In this document: positions 35,328 through 43,725 of the stretch, piece after piece
Layout: each line of letters starts with the position of its first letter
How positions within the stretch are numbered: position 1 is the first letter of the stretch
Assembly (NCBI GenBank): GCA_040080965.1
Contig: JBEBHH010000014.1
Coordinates: forward strand, 1-64,000
Direction: 5' to 3'
DNA length: 64,000 bases
Source of the DNA: SHZI01 sp040080965
GTDB lineage: Bacteria; Pseudomonadota; Gammaproteobacteria; Steroidobacterales; GCA-2729495
Made by a program: the position numbers and the translations under genes
Notes under the pieces: generated by a model
What the model saw: only the letters and a program-made list of their open reading frames with translations
Databases searched by the model: none
What the model was told of the DNA's origin: nothing

Positions 35328-35440
35328 TTGCTACGCAAGAAGCGGCTTGTGCGCAACTTAATGTCATTTCCGTGCAACTCATGGCGATATGTTGCAACAG
35401 GTGGACACGATAACGCAACATATGTACTATCGCACGCAAC
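35328..35440. promoter_or_regulatory. Putative operator array in the divergent promoter
   Basis: Several TTGC/GCAA half-sites in 113 bases: TTGCTACGCAA (35328-35338), TTGTGCGCAA (35347-35356), GTGCAAC (35372-35378), the perfect palindrome TGTTGCAACA (35390-35399), ACGCAAC (35413-35419) and ACGCAAC (35434-35440). They lie between the divergent XRE regulator and AAA ATPase genes. Binding by the XRE protein is inferred. Confidence 0.5.
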
Positions 35441-35465
35441 CTATTATGTCCATGAGGTATTGATT

Positions 35466-36677
35466 TTGGAGCATTTTCCGATCATCCAGGCCCTCTGCCG
35501 TACCGCGCTGGCAGAGCCTAACGACGCCGTGCGCCGCCAGGTTGAACGACTGCGGGATGAGCTTGCTACCGTGGGCGCCACGAAGGAGGCGGAGTCGCTG
35601 ACGCAGCTACTCACCGGCGCCGCGCGCGGTGCCTCGATGAGTCCGAGCCGCCTAGTGCGCTCGCGGGGTTCGTTCGGGGTCGGGGAGGCTCTGACCCCGC
35701 AGGTCGGGGTGCCAGTAGATCGCGAAACTGCCGTGCCCTTGGCGACTATCGTGTTCCCGGACGATGCCACCGACGAACCGCCCATCTTTTCTCCGGACCT
35801 GCGTGATGCGGTTAAAGGACTAATTCGAGAGTGGAGCAACAGGGCAGAACTCGAAGCGTTGCGCGTCGATGCTGCGCGGTCCTGTCTCATATACGGAGCG
35901 CCAGGTACTGGCAAAACTCGCCTCGCGTTGTGGATGTGTAGGGAACTCGGGCTACCTGCCGTCATCGCGAAGCTTGATGGGCTGGTGTCATCTTTTCTCG
36001 GCACCACCTCGCGCAACATCGGCCAGCTGTTTGCCTTCGCGGCTCGCTATAAGTGCGTCTTGCTACTCGATGAGTTCGATGCGATCGCGAAGGTCCGCGA
36101 TGATCCTCAAGAAGTCGGCGAGATTAAGCGGGTCGTCAACACCCTCCTGCAGAACCTGGATGCGCGTCGGCAGATAGGGCTCACGATCGGCGTCACCAAT
36201 CATGAGGCGCTTCTCGACTCCGCGATCTGGCGCCGCTTCGACGTGCAATTGTCGGTGCCGAAGCCTTCATTTGAGGCGCGGCTGGAAATGATTCGACGCC
36301 TCATTACACCGCTCGACTTCGAGCAGGTTGAGGTGCAGCTGCTCGCCTGGCTAAGCGACGGGATGTCAGGTGCAGACCTGGAATCGCTGATCCTTTCGAT
36401 CAAGAAGACGCTCGTGTTGCGAGGCGACGATACCGATGGCGGGACTGAGCTCATCCCACTGCTTCGCCAGATTCTATTGTTACACAGCGGACGTATAGGT
36501 TCGGACAAGGCTGCGGCGATTAAGTTGGACGCTGGCGAGCTCTCGAAGATCCTATTGAAGGCATCCGATCTGAAATTTCACCAATCGGACCTTGCAACCC
36601 TTTTCAAGAAGAACAAGGCGACGGTGAGCCGTTGGCTCCGCGATGATTCGCACCAAGCCGCGCGCCACGCCACGTAA
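35466..36677 (+). CDS. AAA+ ATPase paired with a subtilisin-like protease
   Basis: 403 residues if it starts at the TTG at 35466, where TGAGGT lies 7 bases upstream; TTG 35460 and far-upstream codons are alternatives, so the N-terminus is uncertain. Walker A GAPGTGKT (about residue 145), Walker B LLLDEFDA (about 200), sensor 1 GVTNH and arginine-finger region AIWRRFD are clear, and the fold is of the FtsH/katanin-like AAA class. The C-terminus (FHQSDLATLFKKNKATVSRWL) resembles an HTH. The S8 protease follows 6 bases later; AAA-S8 pairs recur in accessory islands and may act together, but the role is not settled. Confidence 0.86.
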   Translation: MEHFPIIQALCRTALAEPNDAVRRQVERLRDELATVGATKEAESLTQLLTGAARGASMSPSRLVRSRGSFGVGEALTPQVGVPVDRETAVPLATIVFPDDATDEPPIFSPDLRDAVKGLIREWSNRAELEALRVDAARSCLIYGAPGTGKTRLALWMCRELGLPAVIAKLDGLVSSFLGTTSRNIGQLFAFAARYKCVLLLDEFDAIAKVRDDPQEVGEIKRVVNTLLQNLDARRQIGLTIGVTNHEALLDSAIWRRFDVQLSVPKPSFEARLEMIRRLITPLDFEQVEVQLLAWLSDGMSGADLESLILSIKKTLVLRGDDTDGGTELIPLLRQILLLHSGRIGSDKAAAIKLDAGELSKILLKASDLKFHQSDLATLFKKNKATVSRWLRDDSHQAARHAT

Positions 36678-36683
36678 TCCTGT

Positions 36684-39197
36684 ATGGCATCCGGACCGAT
36701 TCAAGTAGTTCTCAACTCCGCGAACTTCCATGTCGATCGCGAGAAGCCGACAGGCGGCGGTCCCGGTACGGATTTCTTTGCCAACAACGATCAGGCCTTT
36801 GTCCAGCATCGGGAGGCGATGCGAACGCAACTGGAGTCGGTCGCGAGCCGGATCGAAAGTGATCCGCGCACAACGGTCAGCTACGGGAAGGTAACTATCC
36901 GGCGCTCGATGTGGGCGAAATCACATCGTCCCACAAGGGCGCTCTTTCGCCCCGAGCGCACGCCGCTCGTGGGCGGCGCAGGTCTCGGACAGTTGCTCGT
37001 CGAACTGACGCCGGATTCCGCCAGGCAGGTGGCGAGAGATATCGCGGGCGCCGAAGATCACGTACGCACGCGCTTCAACGAGAAAACCCAGCGCGAAGAG
37101 AAGGTACCCTCTACCCGCCGTTCCGAAACCGGTGCTATCGAGAGCATCACGCTTTGGCAGCCACAGGATCGGCGACGTTTCACCACGCAGCAGGCGTTGC
37201 AGTGGCTGGGTGATCCCCGTAGTGGTGGGGCATATCTAGTGGAACTGTTTGAACGTCCTCAGCCAGAACCCGAGTGGGACGCGCTGCCGGCACCAAAGCG
37301 TGAACTCTTCCATTCTTTCCGCAGCGGACTCGCCGCGATCGGTCCGGGCCTGGTGGTCGAGGGACGAACGATCGGGCAGACAGGCCGCACCTGGGTACTC
37401 GTCAAACTCAATCGTACTGCCGATCCGCCCCTGGTTCAGCTAGAACGCGACGAGGTGACGCGCGCTCGGCAGCTGCCCTCCGATACCGCTGAACGCGATC
37501 TGCGGCCTGAGCGACACGAAGCGCTGCTCACTTTTCTAGACCACCATCCGCTGGTGCGCGGGATTCGCTTGCAACCGCGACCACACCAATCCGAACACAG
37601 CATGCCCGCAACATCGGCCACACCACCGGCCATCCCATCGCCCGCCGACGGCCAGGCCTATCCAAACGTCGGCGTCATTGACGGGGGCATCGGCGTGCCC
37701 CTGAAGAGCTGGGTCAAGGTTCGCTGGGGCCTTGTCGCCGATGCGCATCAAGACACTCAACACGGAACGTTTATCGGAGGGCTGTTGGTCGCAGGAAGAT
37801 CGCTCAACGCGCAGCCTGCCATCGCGGAAGCCGATGGGTGTGAGCTCATCGATCTCGCGCTCCTGCCAGACGACCAGCAGCCCGCAGTCTTCGCGATGTA
37901 TTACCCGAACGGCGTCGCCGATTTCCTCGACGAACTCCAAGTAGCAGTTGCCCAGCTTCGCTCCCAGTACGGGGTCCGCATCTTCAATTTCAGCATGAAC
38001 CTAAAGGACGAGCAGGTCGATCCGGATTTCTACAGCTTGTTCGCCGAGCGATTGGATCGCATCGCAGATGCGACAGACAGCCTGTTCGTGATTTCCGCCG
38101 GCAATCTAGAGCACCCAGATCAGCGCGTGGAATGGCCCAGCGATTCGGTCGCGGCGCTTCGATCACTGGCAACTGCGCGCGCTGATACGCTGCTGACACC
38201 TGCAGAAAGCGTTCGCAATCTCTCTGTCGCCGCCATTAACCCCGAGCAGGTTGCCAACTGCATTCCGTACGCGCTTGCAAACTACTCGCGCCGTGGACCC
38301 GGACTCCGGTCCGGTGTAAAACCGGACTTCTGTCACGTCGGCGGTGCGGGACTTCCCAACCCGGCGGCGCCAACAGGTCTGAACTCCATCAATGACGCTG
38401 GCGCAGTCGAACACGGCTGCGGAACGAGCTATGCGGCCCCGCTAGTTGCGAAAACTTTGGCTGTCCTCGACCACGCCATCGAGGGTGACGTCTCAAGGGA
38501 GACCCTGCTTGCGCTGCTTGTGCATCATGCATCGTTGCCCGCTCCCTTCCGGGACGATGCCATATCGGCGCTTGCGAGGGATCTCGTGGGATTTGGACTG
38601 CCTGCCAACGCCGACAAGGTCCTTGAAGGCGACGAGCATCAGATTACGCTTGTCTTCGCCGGCCGCTTGATGGAGGGAAAGCAGCTGACCTTTCACTTCT
38701 CCTGGCCTGATGTTCTCACAGGAGCGGATGGCCGCTGTCGTGGCTACGCGCGCCTCACACTCGTCACCAGTCCTCCGCTCGACTACCGATACAACGCAGA
38801 GCTCGTGCGGGTAAACGTCAATGCCCGATTGCAGCAGGCGACCGAAGATGGGAAATGGAAGAAACAACTGTACGACACGTACCTGCCCGCATCCGGCGAT
38901 GAGGCGCTCTACGAATCCGAACGCATCGAGCATGGCTTCAAGTGGAGTCCAGTGAAGACATACGGCCGGAAGATGAAGGGCGTCGGTAAGTCATCCAGCT
39001 GGCGCCTTGTTGTTGACTATCTCACGCGTGCGAATGAGGCCTTTCCCGCCGCGGGAGTGCCTTTCACAGTCGTCCTGACGATCGCCGACCCTATCAACGC
39101 TGCGCCTGTGTTCAACTCGATGCGCCAAGCCCTCCAGAGCCTTGGCATTCAGATCTCCGATATCCGGACTGCCGCGCGTGTCGTAGCACGGGTCTAG
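36684..39197 (+). CDS. Subtilisin-like (S8) serine protease, AAA partner
   Basis: 837 residues. Central S8 domain with the triad D333 (VGVIDGGIG), H360 (QHGTFIGG) and S582 (GTSYAAP), plus SAGN for the oxyanion hole. The N-terminal ~320 residues and C-terminal ~250 residues are unlike classic subtilisins; no signal peptide is present, so it acts in the cytoplasm with the AAA protein. The C-terminal region has beta-rich segments (LTFHFSWPDVLTG). Natural substrate and trigger are unknown. It is the last gene of the AAA-S8 pair. Confidence 0.88.
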   Translation: MASGPIQVVLNSANFHVDREKPTGGGPGTDFFANNDQAFVQHREAMRTQLESVASRIESDPRTTVSYGKVTIRRSMWAKSHRPTRALFRPERTPLVGGAGLGQLLVELTPDSARQVARDIAGAEDHVRTRFNEKTQREEKVPSTRRSETGAIESITLWQPQDRRRFTTQQALQWLGDPRSGGAYLVELFERPQPEPEWDALPAPKRELFHSFRSGLAAIGPGLVVEGRTIGQTGRTWVLVKLNRTADPPLVQLERDEVTRARQLPSDTAERDLRPERHEALLTFLDHHPLVRGIRLQPRPHQSEHSMPATSATPPAIPSPADGQAYPNVGVIDGGIGVPLKSWVKVRWGLVADAHQDTQHGTFIGGLLVAGRSLNAQPAIAEADGCELIDLALLPDDQQPAVFAMYYPNGVADFLDELQVAVAQLRSQYGVRIFNFSMNLKDEQVDPDFYSLFAERLDRIADATDSLFVISAGNLEHPDQRVEWPSDSVAALRSLATARADTLLTPAESVRNLSVAAINPEQVANCIPYALANYSRRGPGLRSGVKPDFCHVGGAGLPNPAAPTGLNSINDAGAVEHGCGTSYAAPLVAKTLAVLDHAIEGDVSRETLLALLVHHASLPAPFRDDAISALARDLVGFGLPANADKVLEGDEHQITLVFAGRLMEGKQLTFHFSWPDVLTGADGRCRGYARLTLVTSPPLDYRYNAELVRVNVNARLQQATEDGKWKKQLYDTYLPASGDEALYESERIEHGFKWSPVKTYGRKMKGVGKSSSWRLVVDYLTRANEAFPAAGVPFTVVLTIADPINAAPVFNSMRQALQSLGIQISDIRTAARVVARV

Positions 39198-39538
39198 CCG
39201 ATCGAGACCCTCCATCGGCTTCAGCGATGTGCTTGAATGGCAAGAGGAGCGGAGGATCTTTCCAAGACGGCGAAGTCAGGGGGTGCTGTGGAGTGCTGCA
39301 GCAGGTGAAGTGGTGCACGCTCAAAGTAGGCCATCACACCCTTGGCTATGCTCCAGTTGCCGAGCCGATTTCTTGGGACAAAGTTGGGACAATGCTATCG
39401 CCAAACCATGCCAACCCACGCTCAATAGGTGCTCCAGCGTAGGTCGGCGTAGTTGCTCCAAAGTGCTTAAAAAAAGGGGAAAACGGTCAATTCGCACGAT
39501 TGATCAATATGCCTTCCTGCACAACCGGGGTGTGCTCT
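39198..39538. other. Intergenic stretch at the right edge of the defence island
   Basis: 341 bases with no convincing gene. It holds a tandem repeat (39,373-39,392) and leads into the REP-like inverted repeat of the transposase unit. Short frames here lack ribosome sites. Confidence 0.6.
39373..39392 (+). repeat. Tandem 11-bp-period repeat, possible integrase arm sites
   Basis: Two copies of TTGGGACAA, one starting at 39373 and one at 39384, spaced by 11 bases. Differs from the pair at 31,024, which suggests two separate integration events bounding the Ubl/AAA-S8 island. Confidence 0.4.
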
Positions 39539-40610
39539 GAAAAGGTACCGGACACTTAGTTTTGTTAGTTTCTTGGGGAACGGGCGAATTGTGCCAGCGC
39601 CAAGGCGAAAAGACGTCAAAAGGTACCCGACACCGGTCTTGCTGGTCTTGCCAGTTGTTGGGAAAGCGCGGACGGACTGCGCGCCAGGAACCTGCCCACG
39701 TCCGACAGGGTGGCGACACCCGCCGCCAGGGCCTCCCGGGCAATTTCCTGCCGCGCGACGCAGAGACGCCTCGCCTTCGATCGGGACTGCAGTTCGGCCA
39801 CGCTGATGCCCAGCTGGTTGCAGTGCCGGGCGGCTATTTGCTCCAGCGTTTCCCGTTCTGCCGGTCCCGGTACCGTCGGCTCCAGTCGGCGAGCTGGTAC
39901 CTCAGGCTCCATCGCCCGCGTGTCCCGCGACTCATGCGTCTCGAACAGGGCCAGGTCCTCGTCCCGGTAGGACCGCATGAATCGCGCGTACCGGACACGG
40001 GCGATGTCCACCGCCGGCCCGAACATTTCCAGCACGAATGCCGCATTCACCCACGGCACCGTCGGCCGACCCAGGTAATCCCTGTGACTCGACCAGCGGT
40101 ATGCCATCGGCTCGGCCACCATTCCGGCCACCACGGGATTCAGGTGGATATAGCGGACGAGGGCGAGCAGGTAGCTGTCCACATCCACCAGGATCGCGCG
40201 GTAGCGCCGCTCGAACAGGTGGCCGGCCTGCCCCGCGTCCCGGTGAATGTGCCGGGCGTAGCGCATGGCGAGGCGCTGCATCGGTTTCTCCAGCGGCGTA
40301 TCGCCCACCTGCACGGCCAGGTGCAGGTGGTTGGTCATCCAGCAGTACGCGAAGACCCGCAGGCTGAAGCGCACGACGACGTCGTCCACCAGAGCGTTCA
40401 GGTAGGCGCGGTCCTTGTCGGCGCCGAAGAGCGGTTCCCGGTGGTTGCCGCGGAGAATCACGTGATAGACACCGCCTGGCACGTGCAGGCGCGGTTTTCG
40501 CGGCATCCTTGCCTCTCCGGAGGGGTTCGGGGAGAGTAGGGAAGGGCCTGGCTGCTGCCGAGCCGCGAAACTGCTGAATAACTAACAAAACTACGTGTCC
40601 GGTACCTTTC
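39539..40610. mobile_element. REP-associated transposase unit with inverted repeats
   Basis: Left end 39539-39570 (GAAAAGGTACCGGACACTTA followed by GTTTTGTTAGTT) and right end 40580-40610 are inverted repeats that agree except for one mismatch and one missing base. They enclose a Y1-type transposase. A third copy of the GGTACC core lies just inside the left end at the transposase stop, and another at 44,257. This is the arrangement of a RAYT and its REP sequences rather than a classical IS with target duplications. Confidence 0.75.
39616..40506 (-). CDS. REP-associated tyrosine transposase (Y1/IS200-like)
   Basis: 296 residues. The HUH-type Y1 fold is seen in GGVYHVILRGNHREPLF (strand 1), YCWMTNHLHLAVQ with the metal-binding H-L-H (about residues 60-62), and RRYRAILVDVDSYLLALVRYIHLNPV with the catalytic tyrosine region (about 100-125). 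Such enzymes cut and join single-stranded REP hairpins. The last residues, PVSGTF, and the stop are encoded by the REP-like GGTACC repeat. C-terminal region (about 215-285) looks like a helical DNA-binding extension. Confidence 0.9.
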   Translation of the reverse strand: MPRKPRLHVPGGVYHVILRGNHREPLFGADKDRAYLNALVDDVVVRFSLRVFAYCWMTNHLHLAVQVGDTPLEKPMQRLAMRYARHIHRDAGQAGHLFERRYRAILVDVDSYLLALVRYIHLNPVVAGMVAEPMAYRWSSHRDYLGRPTVPWVNAAFVLEMFGPAVDIARVRYARFMRSYRDEDLALFETHESRDTRAMEPEVPARRLEPTVPGPAERETLEQIAARHCNQLGISVAELQSRSKARRLCVARQEIAREALAAGVATLSDVGRFLARSPSALSQQLARPARPVSGTF

Positions 40611-40611
40611 C

Positions 40612-41685
40612 GTGAAAACGCTGCACCTCGAGACCGGCAGGCATATGTACGGCGGCCCCCGCCAGGTGCTGCTGCTGCTCGACGGCCTGAAGAAGCGCGG
40701 CATCGACGCCACGCTCGCCTGTCCCGCCGAAAGCGCCATCGCCGAGGCCGCAGTCCAGGCCGGCCATGCGGTGATCACCCACCCCATCGGCGGCGACCTG
40801 GACATCTCCGCCGTCTCCTTCCTCACCCGCACCGTCCAGACGCTGAAGCCCGACCTGCTCCACGCCCACAGCCGACGCGGCGCCGACTACTTCGGCGGCC
40901 TCGCCGCCGCGCTCGCCCGCGTCCCCGCCATCCTCACCCGCCGCGTGGACAACCCCGACACGCCCGTCATCGGCACGCTCAAGTACCGGGCCTACGACCG
41001 GGTCGTCGCCATCTCCGCCGCGATCCGCGCCCAGCTCGAAGCCGAGGGCCTGCCCGCCAGCCAGCTCCGCACCATCCGCAGCGCCGTCGACGCGGACACC
41101 TGCCAGCCCACCTGGACCGACGCCCGCTTCCGCACCGAATTTGCCCTCGACCCCGGCCAGCGCACCGTCGCCGTGGTCGCGCAGCTGATCTCCCGCAAGG
41201 GCCACGCGCTGCTTCTCGAGGCCTGGCCCATGATCCGCAACCGCTGCCCCGACGCCCGGCTGCTGGTCTTCGGCACCGGGCCCCTCCAGGCTGAGCTGCA
41301 GGGCACGGCCGGCCTCGGCGGCACCGTCACCTTCGCCGGCTTCCGCCCCGACCTGCGGGAGTTCCTCGGCCGGGTCGACCTGCTGGTCCACCCCGCCACC
41401 CGGGAGGGCCTCGGCATCAGCCTCCTGGAAGCCCAGGCCGCCGGGGTCCCGGTCGTGGCCTTCGCCGCGGGCGGCGTCCCCGAGGCCGTGGCCGACGGTG
41501 TCACCGGCGTCCTGGTCGAACCGGGCAATCCCGCCGCCCTGGCCGACGCCGTCATCCAGCTGCTGGACGAGCCCAACCGCCGCCAGCGCCTCGGCGCCGC
41601 GGCCGCGGCCCGCATCCGGGCCGGGTTCAGCCCCGACCGGATGACCAACGCCTACATCGAGCTGTACCGGGAGGTACTGGCATGA
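40612..41685 (+). CDS. Group 4 glycosyltransferase
   Basis: 357 residues. GT-B fold, GT4 family: N-terminal MYGGPRQVLLLLDGL sugar-acceptor side, LLHAHSRR, and the C-terminal nucleotide-sugar site HPATREGLGISLLEAQAAGVPVV with the EX7E-like pair of glutamates. Sugar donor and acceptor unknown; lipopolysaccharide or glycolipid synthesis are possible. The GTG start comes one base after the right repeat of the transposase unit, so its ribosome site falls within the repeat. It overlaps pncC by 4 bases. Confidence 0.88.
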   Translation: MKTLHLETGRHMYGGPRQVLLLLDGLKKRGIDATLACPAESAIAEAAVQAGHAVITHPIGGDLDISAVSFLTRTVQTLKPDLLHAHSRRGADYFGGLAAALARVPAILTRRVDNPDTPVIGTLKYRAYDRVVAISAAIRAQLEAEGLPASQLRTIRSAVDADTCQPTWTDARFRTEFALDPGQRTVAVVAQLISRKGHALLLEAWPMIRNRCPDARLLVFGTGPLQAELQGTAGLGGTVTFAGFRPDLREFLGRVDLLVHPATREGLGISLLEAQAAGVPVVAFAAGGVPEAVADGVTGVLVEPGNPAALADAVIQLLDEPNRRQRLGAAAAARIRAGFSPDRMTNAYIELYREVLA

Positions 41686-42176
41686 GCGACGACAACCTGT
41701 TGGCCGCGCGAGCTGCGGAACTGGCCGAGCTGCTCGCCGCCCGCGGCCTGAAACTCAGCACCGCCGAGTCCTGCACCGGCGGCTGGCTCGCAAAAATCCT
41801 GACCGATCGCCCCGGCAGCTCGGCCTGGTTCGAGTTTGGCTTCGTAACCTACGGGAACAACGCGAAGCACCAGCTGCTCGGTGTCCGCGAGAAGACGCTG
41901 GAAGCCCACGGCGCCGTCAGCCAGCAGGTGGCGGAGGAGATGGCTGTCGGTGCGAAGCGCGTCAGCGGTGCGGACGTCGCGGTGGCGATCACGGGCATCG
42001 CCGGCCCGGCCGGCGGGAGCGCGGACAAGCCCGTCGGCACCGTCTGGCTCGCCTGGGCCGGCGCCGATGGCCAACTGGGCGCCGAACGGCGCGAGTTTCC
42101 GGGCGACAGGGCCGCCATCCGCAGCCAGGCCGTGGCTGCGGCTCTCGACGGGACGCTGGCGCGGCTGCCGCGCTAG
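41682..42176 (+). CDS. pncC: Nicotinamide-nucleotide amidase (CinA C-terminal family)
   Basis: 164 residues, the stand-alone PncC length. Hydrolyses nicotinamide mononucleotide to nicotinate mononucleotide in pyridine-nucleotide recycling. Signatures: TAESCTGGWLAK (residues about 27-38), FGFVTYGNNAKHQLLGV, and VAITGIAGPAGGS. Its position just before recA matches many gammaproteobacteria, where cinA/pncC precedes recA. ATGA overlap with the glycosyltransferase gene indicates coupling. Confidence 0.94.
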   Translation: MSDDNLLAARAAELAELLAARGLKLSTAESCTGGWLAKILTDRPGSSAWFEFGFVTYGNNAKHQLLGVREKTLEAHGAVSQQVAEEMAVGAKRVSGADVAVAITGIAGPAGGSADKPVGTVWLAWAGADGQLGAERREFPGDRAAIRSQAVAAALDGTLARLPR

Positions 42177-42182
42177 ACCGCC

Positions 42183-42449
42183 TCAGTCGTCGGTCGAGTC
42201 GTCCTCGTCATTGCTGCCGCGCTCGTCCTGCTTGCAGTCCCGCTTGTCCTTGCCGGCGCCCTCGGCTTCCCGGCAGTCGTCCCGGGTGTCCCGGCGGTCC
42301 TCCCGGTTGTCGCCGCGGTCGTCCCGGCGTTCCATGCCGTTCGTCTGGGCCGGGACCAGCGTTGGCGCCGCGAATGCCAGCACGGCCAGGGCCGCGGTGG
42401 CGAGCGGGAGGGCGACACGGTGTGAACCGGCCTGCTTCTGGTTGCTCAT
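42183..42449 (-). CDS. Small exported Asp/Arg-rich protein
   Basis: 88 residues from the ATG at 42449 (GAGGGG upstream). A signal peptide (residues 10-34, ending in LVPAQ) is followed by a very charged, low-complexity mature part of Asp, Arg, Glu and Lys (RRDDRGDNREDRRDTRDD) with two Cys. No family recognised. It is opposite in direction to pncC and recA, with stops of this gene and pncC 6 bases apart. Confidence 0.62.
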   Translation of the reverse strand: MSNQKQAGSHRVALPLATAALAVLAFAAPTLVPAQTNGMERRDDRGDNREDRRDTRDDCREAEGAGKDKRDCKQDERGSNDEDDSTDD

Positions 42450-42681
42450 GGGGATGCCCCTCATTGTTGAAGGATTCTGAACGCTCCGCAGGCTCAGACT
42501 AGCGCACAATCAACCCACCCGCGGGCCCGCCTGTCGCCGCGCCAGCGGTCCCGCCGAATCCCCCGCAAATGACCAGTTTTGGGTCGGCTTCCCGGCCGTC
42601 TTCTGTGGAATAATCCGGTCACTCCACCGGCGTATTCCCAGAGCGTTTGCCGGGCTCCGCTAGACAGAAGTTGAGGAATTC

Positions 42682-43725
42682 ATGGACGACAATCGCAAGA
42701 AGGCCCTGGCTGCCGCACTGACCCAGATCGAGCGCCAGTTCGGCAAGGGCTCCGTCATGCGGCTCGGCGATTCCGGGCCCACCAAGGACATCGAGGTCAT
42801 CTCCACCGGCTCCCTGAACCTGGACCTGGCGCTCGGCGTCGGCGGGCTGCCCAAGGGCCGCATCATCGAGATCTTCGGGCCCGAGTCCTCCGGCAAGACC
42901 ACCCTCACGCTGCAGGCCATCGCCGAGTGCCAGAAGGCCGGCGGCACGGCTGCCTTCGTCGACGCCGAGCACGCGCTCGACCCCGGCTACGCCGCCAAGC
43001 TCGGCGTCAACGTGGACGACCTGCTCGTGTCCCAGCCGGACACGGGCGAGCAGGCCCTGGAAATCACCGACCTGCTGGTGCGCTCCGGCGCCGTGGACAT
43101 CGTGGTGGTCGACTCCGTCGCCGCCCTCACGCCCAAGGCGGAAATCGAGGGCGAGATGGGCGACAGCCACATGGGCCTGCAGGCCCGCCTGATGTCCCAG
43201 GCGCTCCGCAAGCTCACCGGCAACATCAAGCGCTCGAACACGGTGGTGGTCTTCATCAACCAGATCCGCATGAAGATCGGCGTCATGTTCGGCAACCCGG
43301 AGACCACCCCGGGCGGCAACGCGCTCAAGTTCTACTCCTCGGTCCGCCTCGATATCCGCCGCATCGGCTCCATCAAGAAGGGCGAGGAAGTCATCGGCAA
43401 CCAGACCAAGGTGAAGGTCGTCAAGAACAAGGTCGCGCCGCCGTTCCGCATCGCCGAGTTCGAGATCATCTACGAGAAGGGCATCTCCCGCGAAGGCGAG
43501 ATCATCGACCTCGGCATCAAGCACAACATCGTGCAGAAGTCCGGCGCCTGGTACAGCTACGACGGTGACCGCATCGGCCAGGGTCGCGACAACGCCCGGG
43601 ACTTCCTGCTCGCCCACCGCGACATGGCGGCCGAGATCGAGAAGAAGCTGCGCGCCATCCTGATCGTGAAGGTCCCCGATGCCGACAAGCCCGTGGTCGA
43701 GGCGGAAGCGCTCGACGAAGCGTGA
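42682..43725 (+). CDS. recA: Recombinase RecA
   Basis: Forms filaments on single-stranded DNA, pairs homologous strands and triggers LexA self-cleavage. 347 residues, normal length. Walker A GPESSGKTT (about residues 67-75), the RecA signature ALKFYSSVRLDIRR, and loop 2 NPETTPGGNALK are intact. Upstream a TGGAATAAT segment (about 42606-42614) could be a -10 region, but no CTGT-N8-ACAG LexA box is seen. recX follows, with its only standard start inside the recA end. Confidence 0.98.
   Translation: MDDNRKKALAAALTQIERQFGKGSVMRLGDSGPTKDIEVISTGSLNLDLALGVGGLPKGRIIEIFGPESSGKTTLTLQAIAECQKAGGTAAFVDAEHALDPGYAAKLGVNVDDLLVSQPDTGEQALEITDLLVRSGAVDIVVVDSVAALTPKAEIEGEMGDSHMGLQARLMSQALRKLTGNIKRSNTVVVFINQIRMKIGVMFGNPETTPGGNALKFYSSVRLDIRRIGSIKKGEEVIGNQTKVKVVKNKVAPPFRIAEFEIIYEKGISREGEIIDLGIKHNIVQKSGAWYSYDGDRIGQGRDNARDFLLAHRDMAAEIEKKLRAILIVKVPDADKPVVEAEALDEA

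Noticed and set aside
42500..42681. LexA box upstream of recA
   Set aside because: I looked for CTGT-N8-ACAG-like sites and found none, so no SOS box is claimed.
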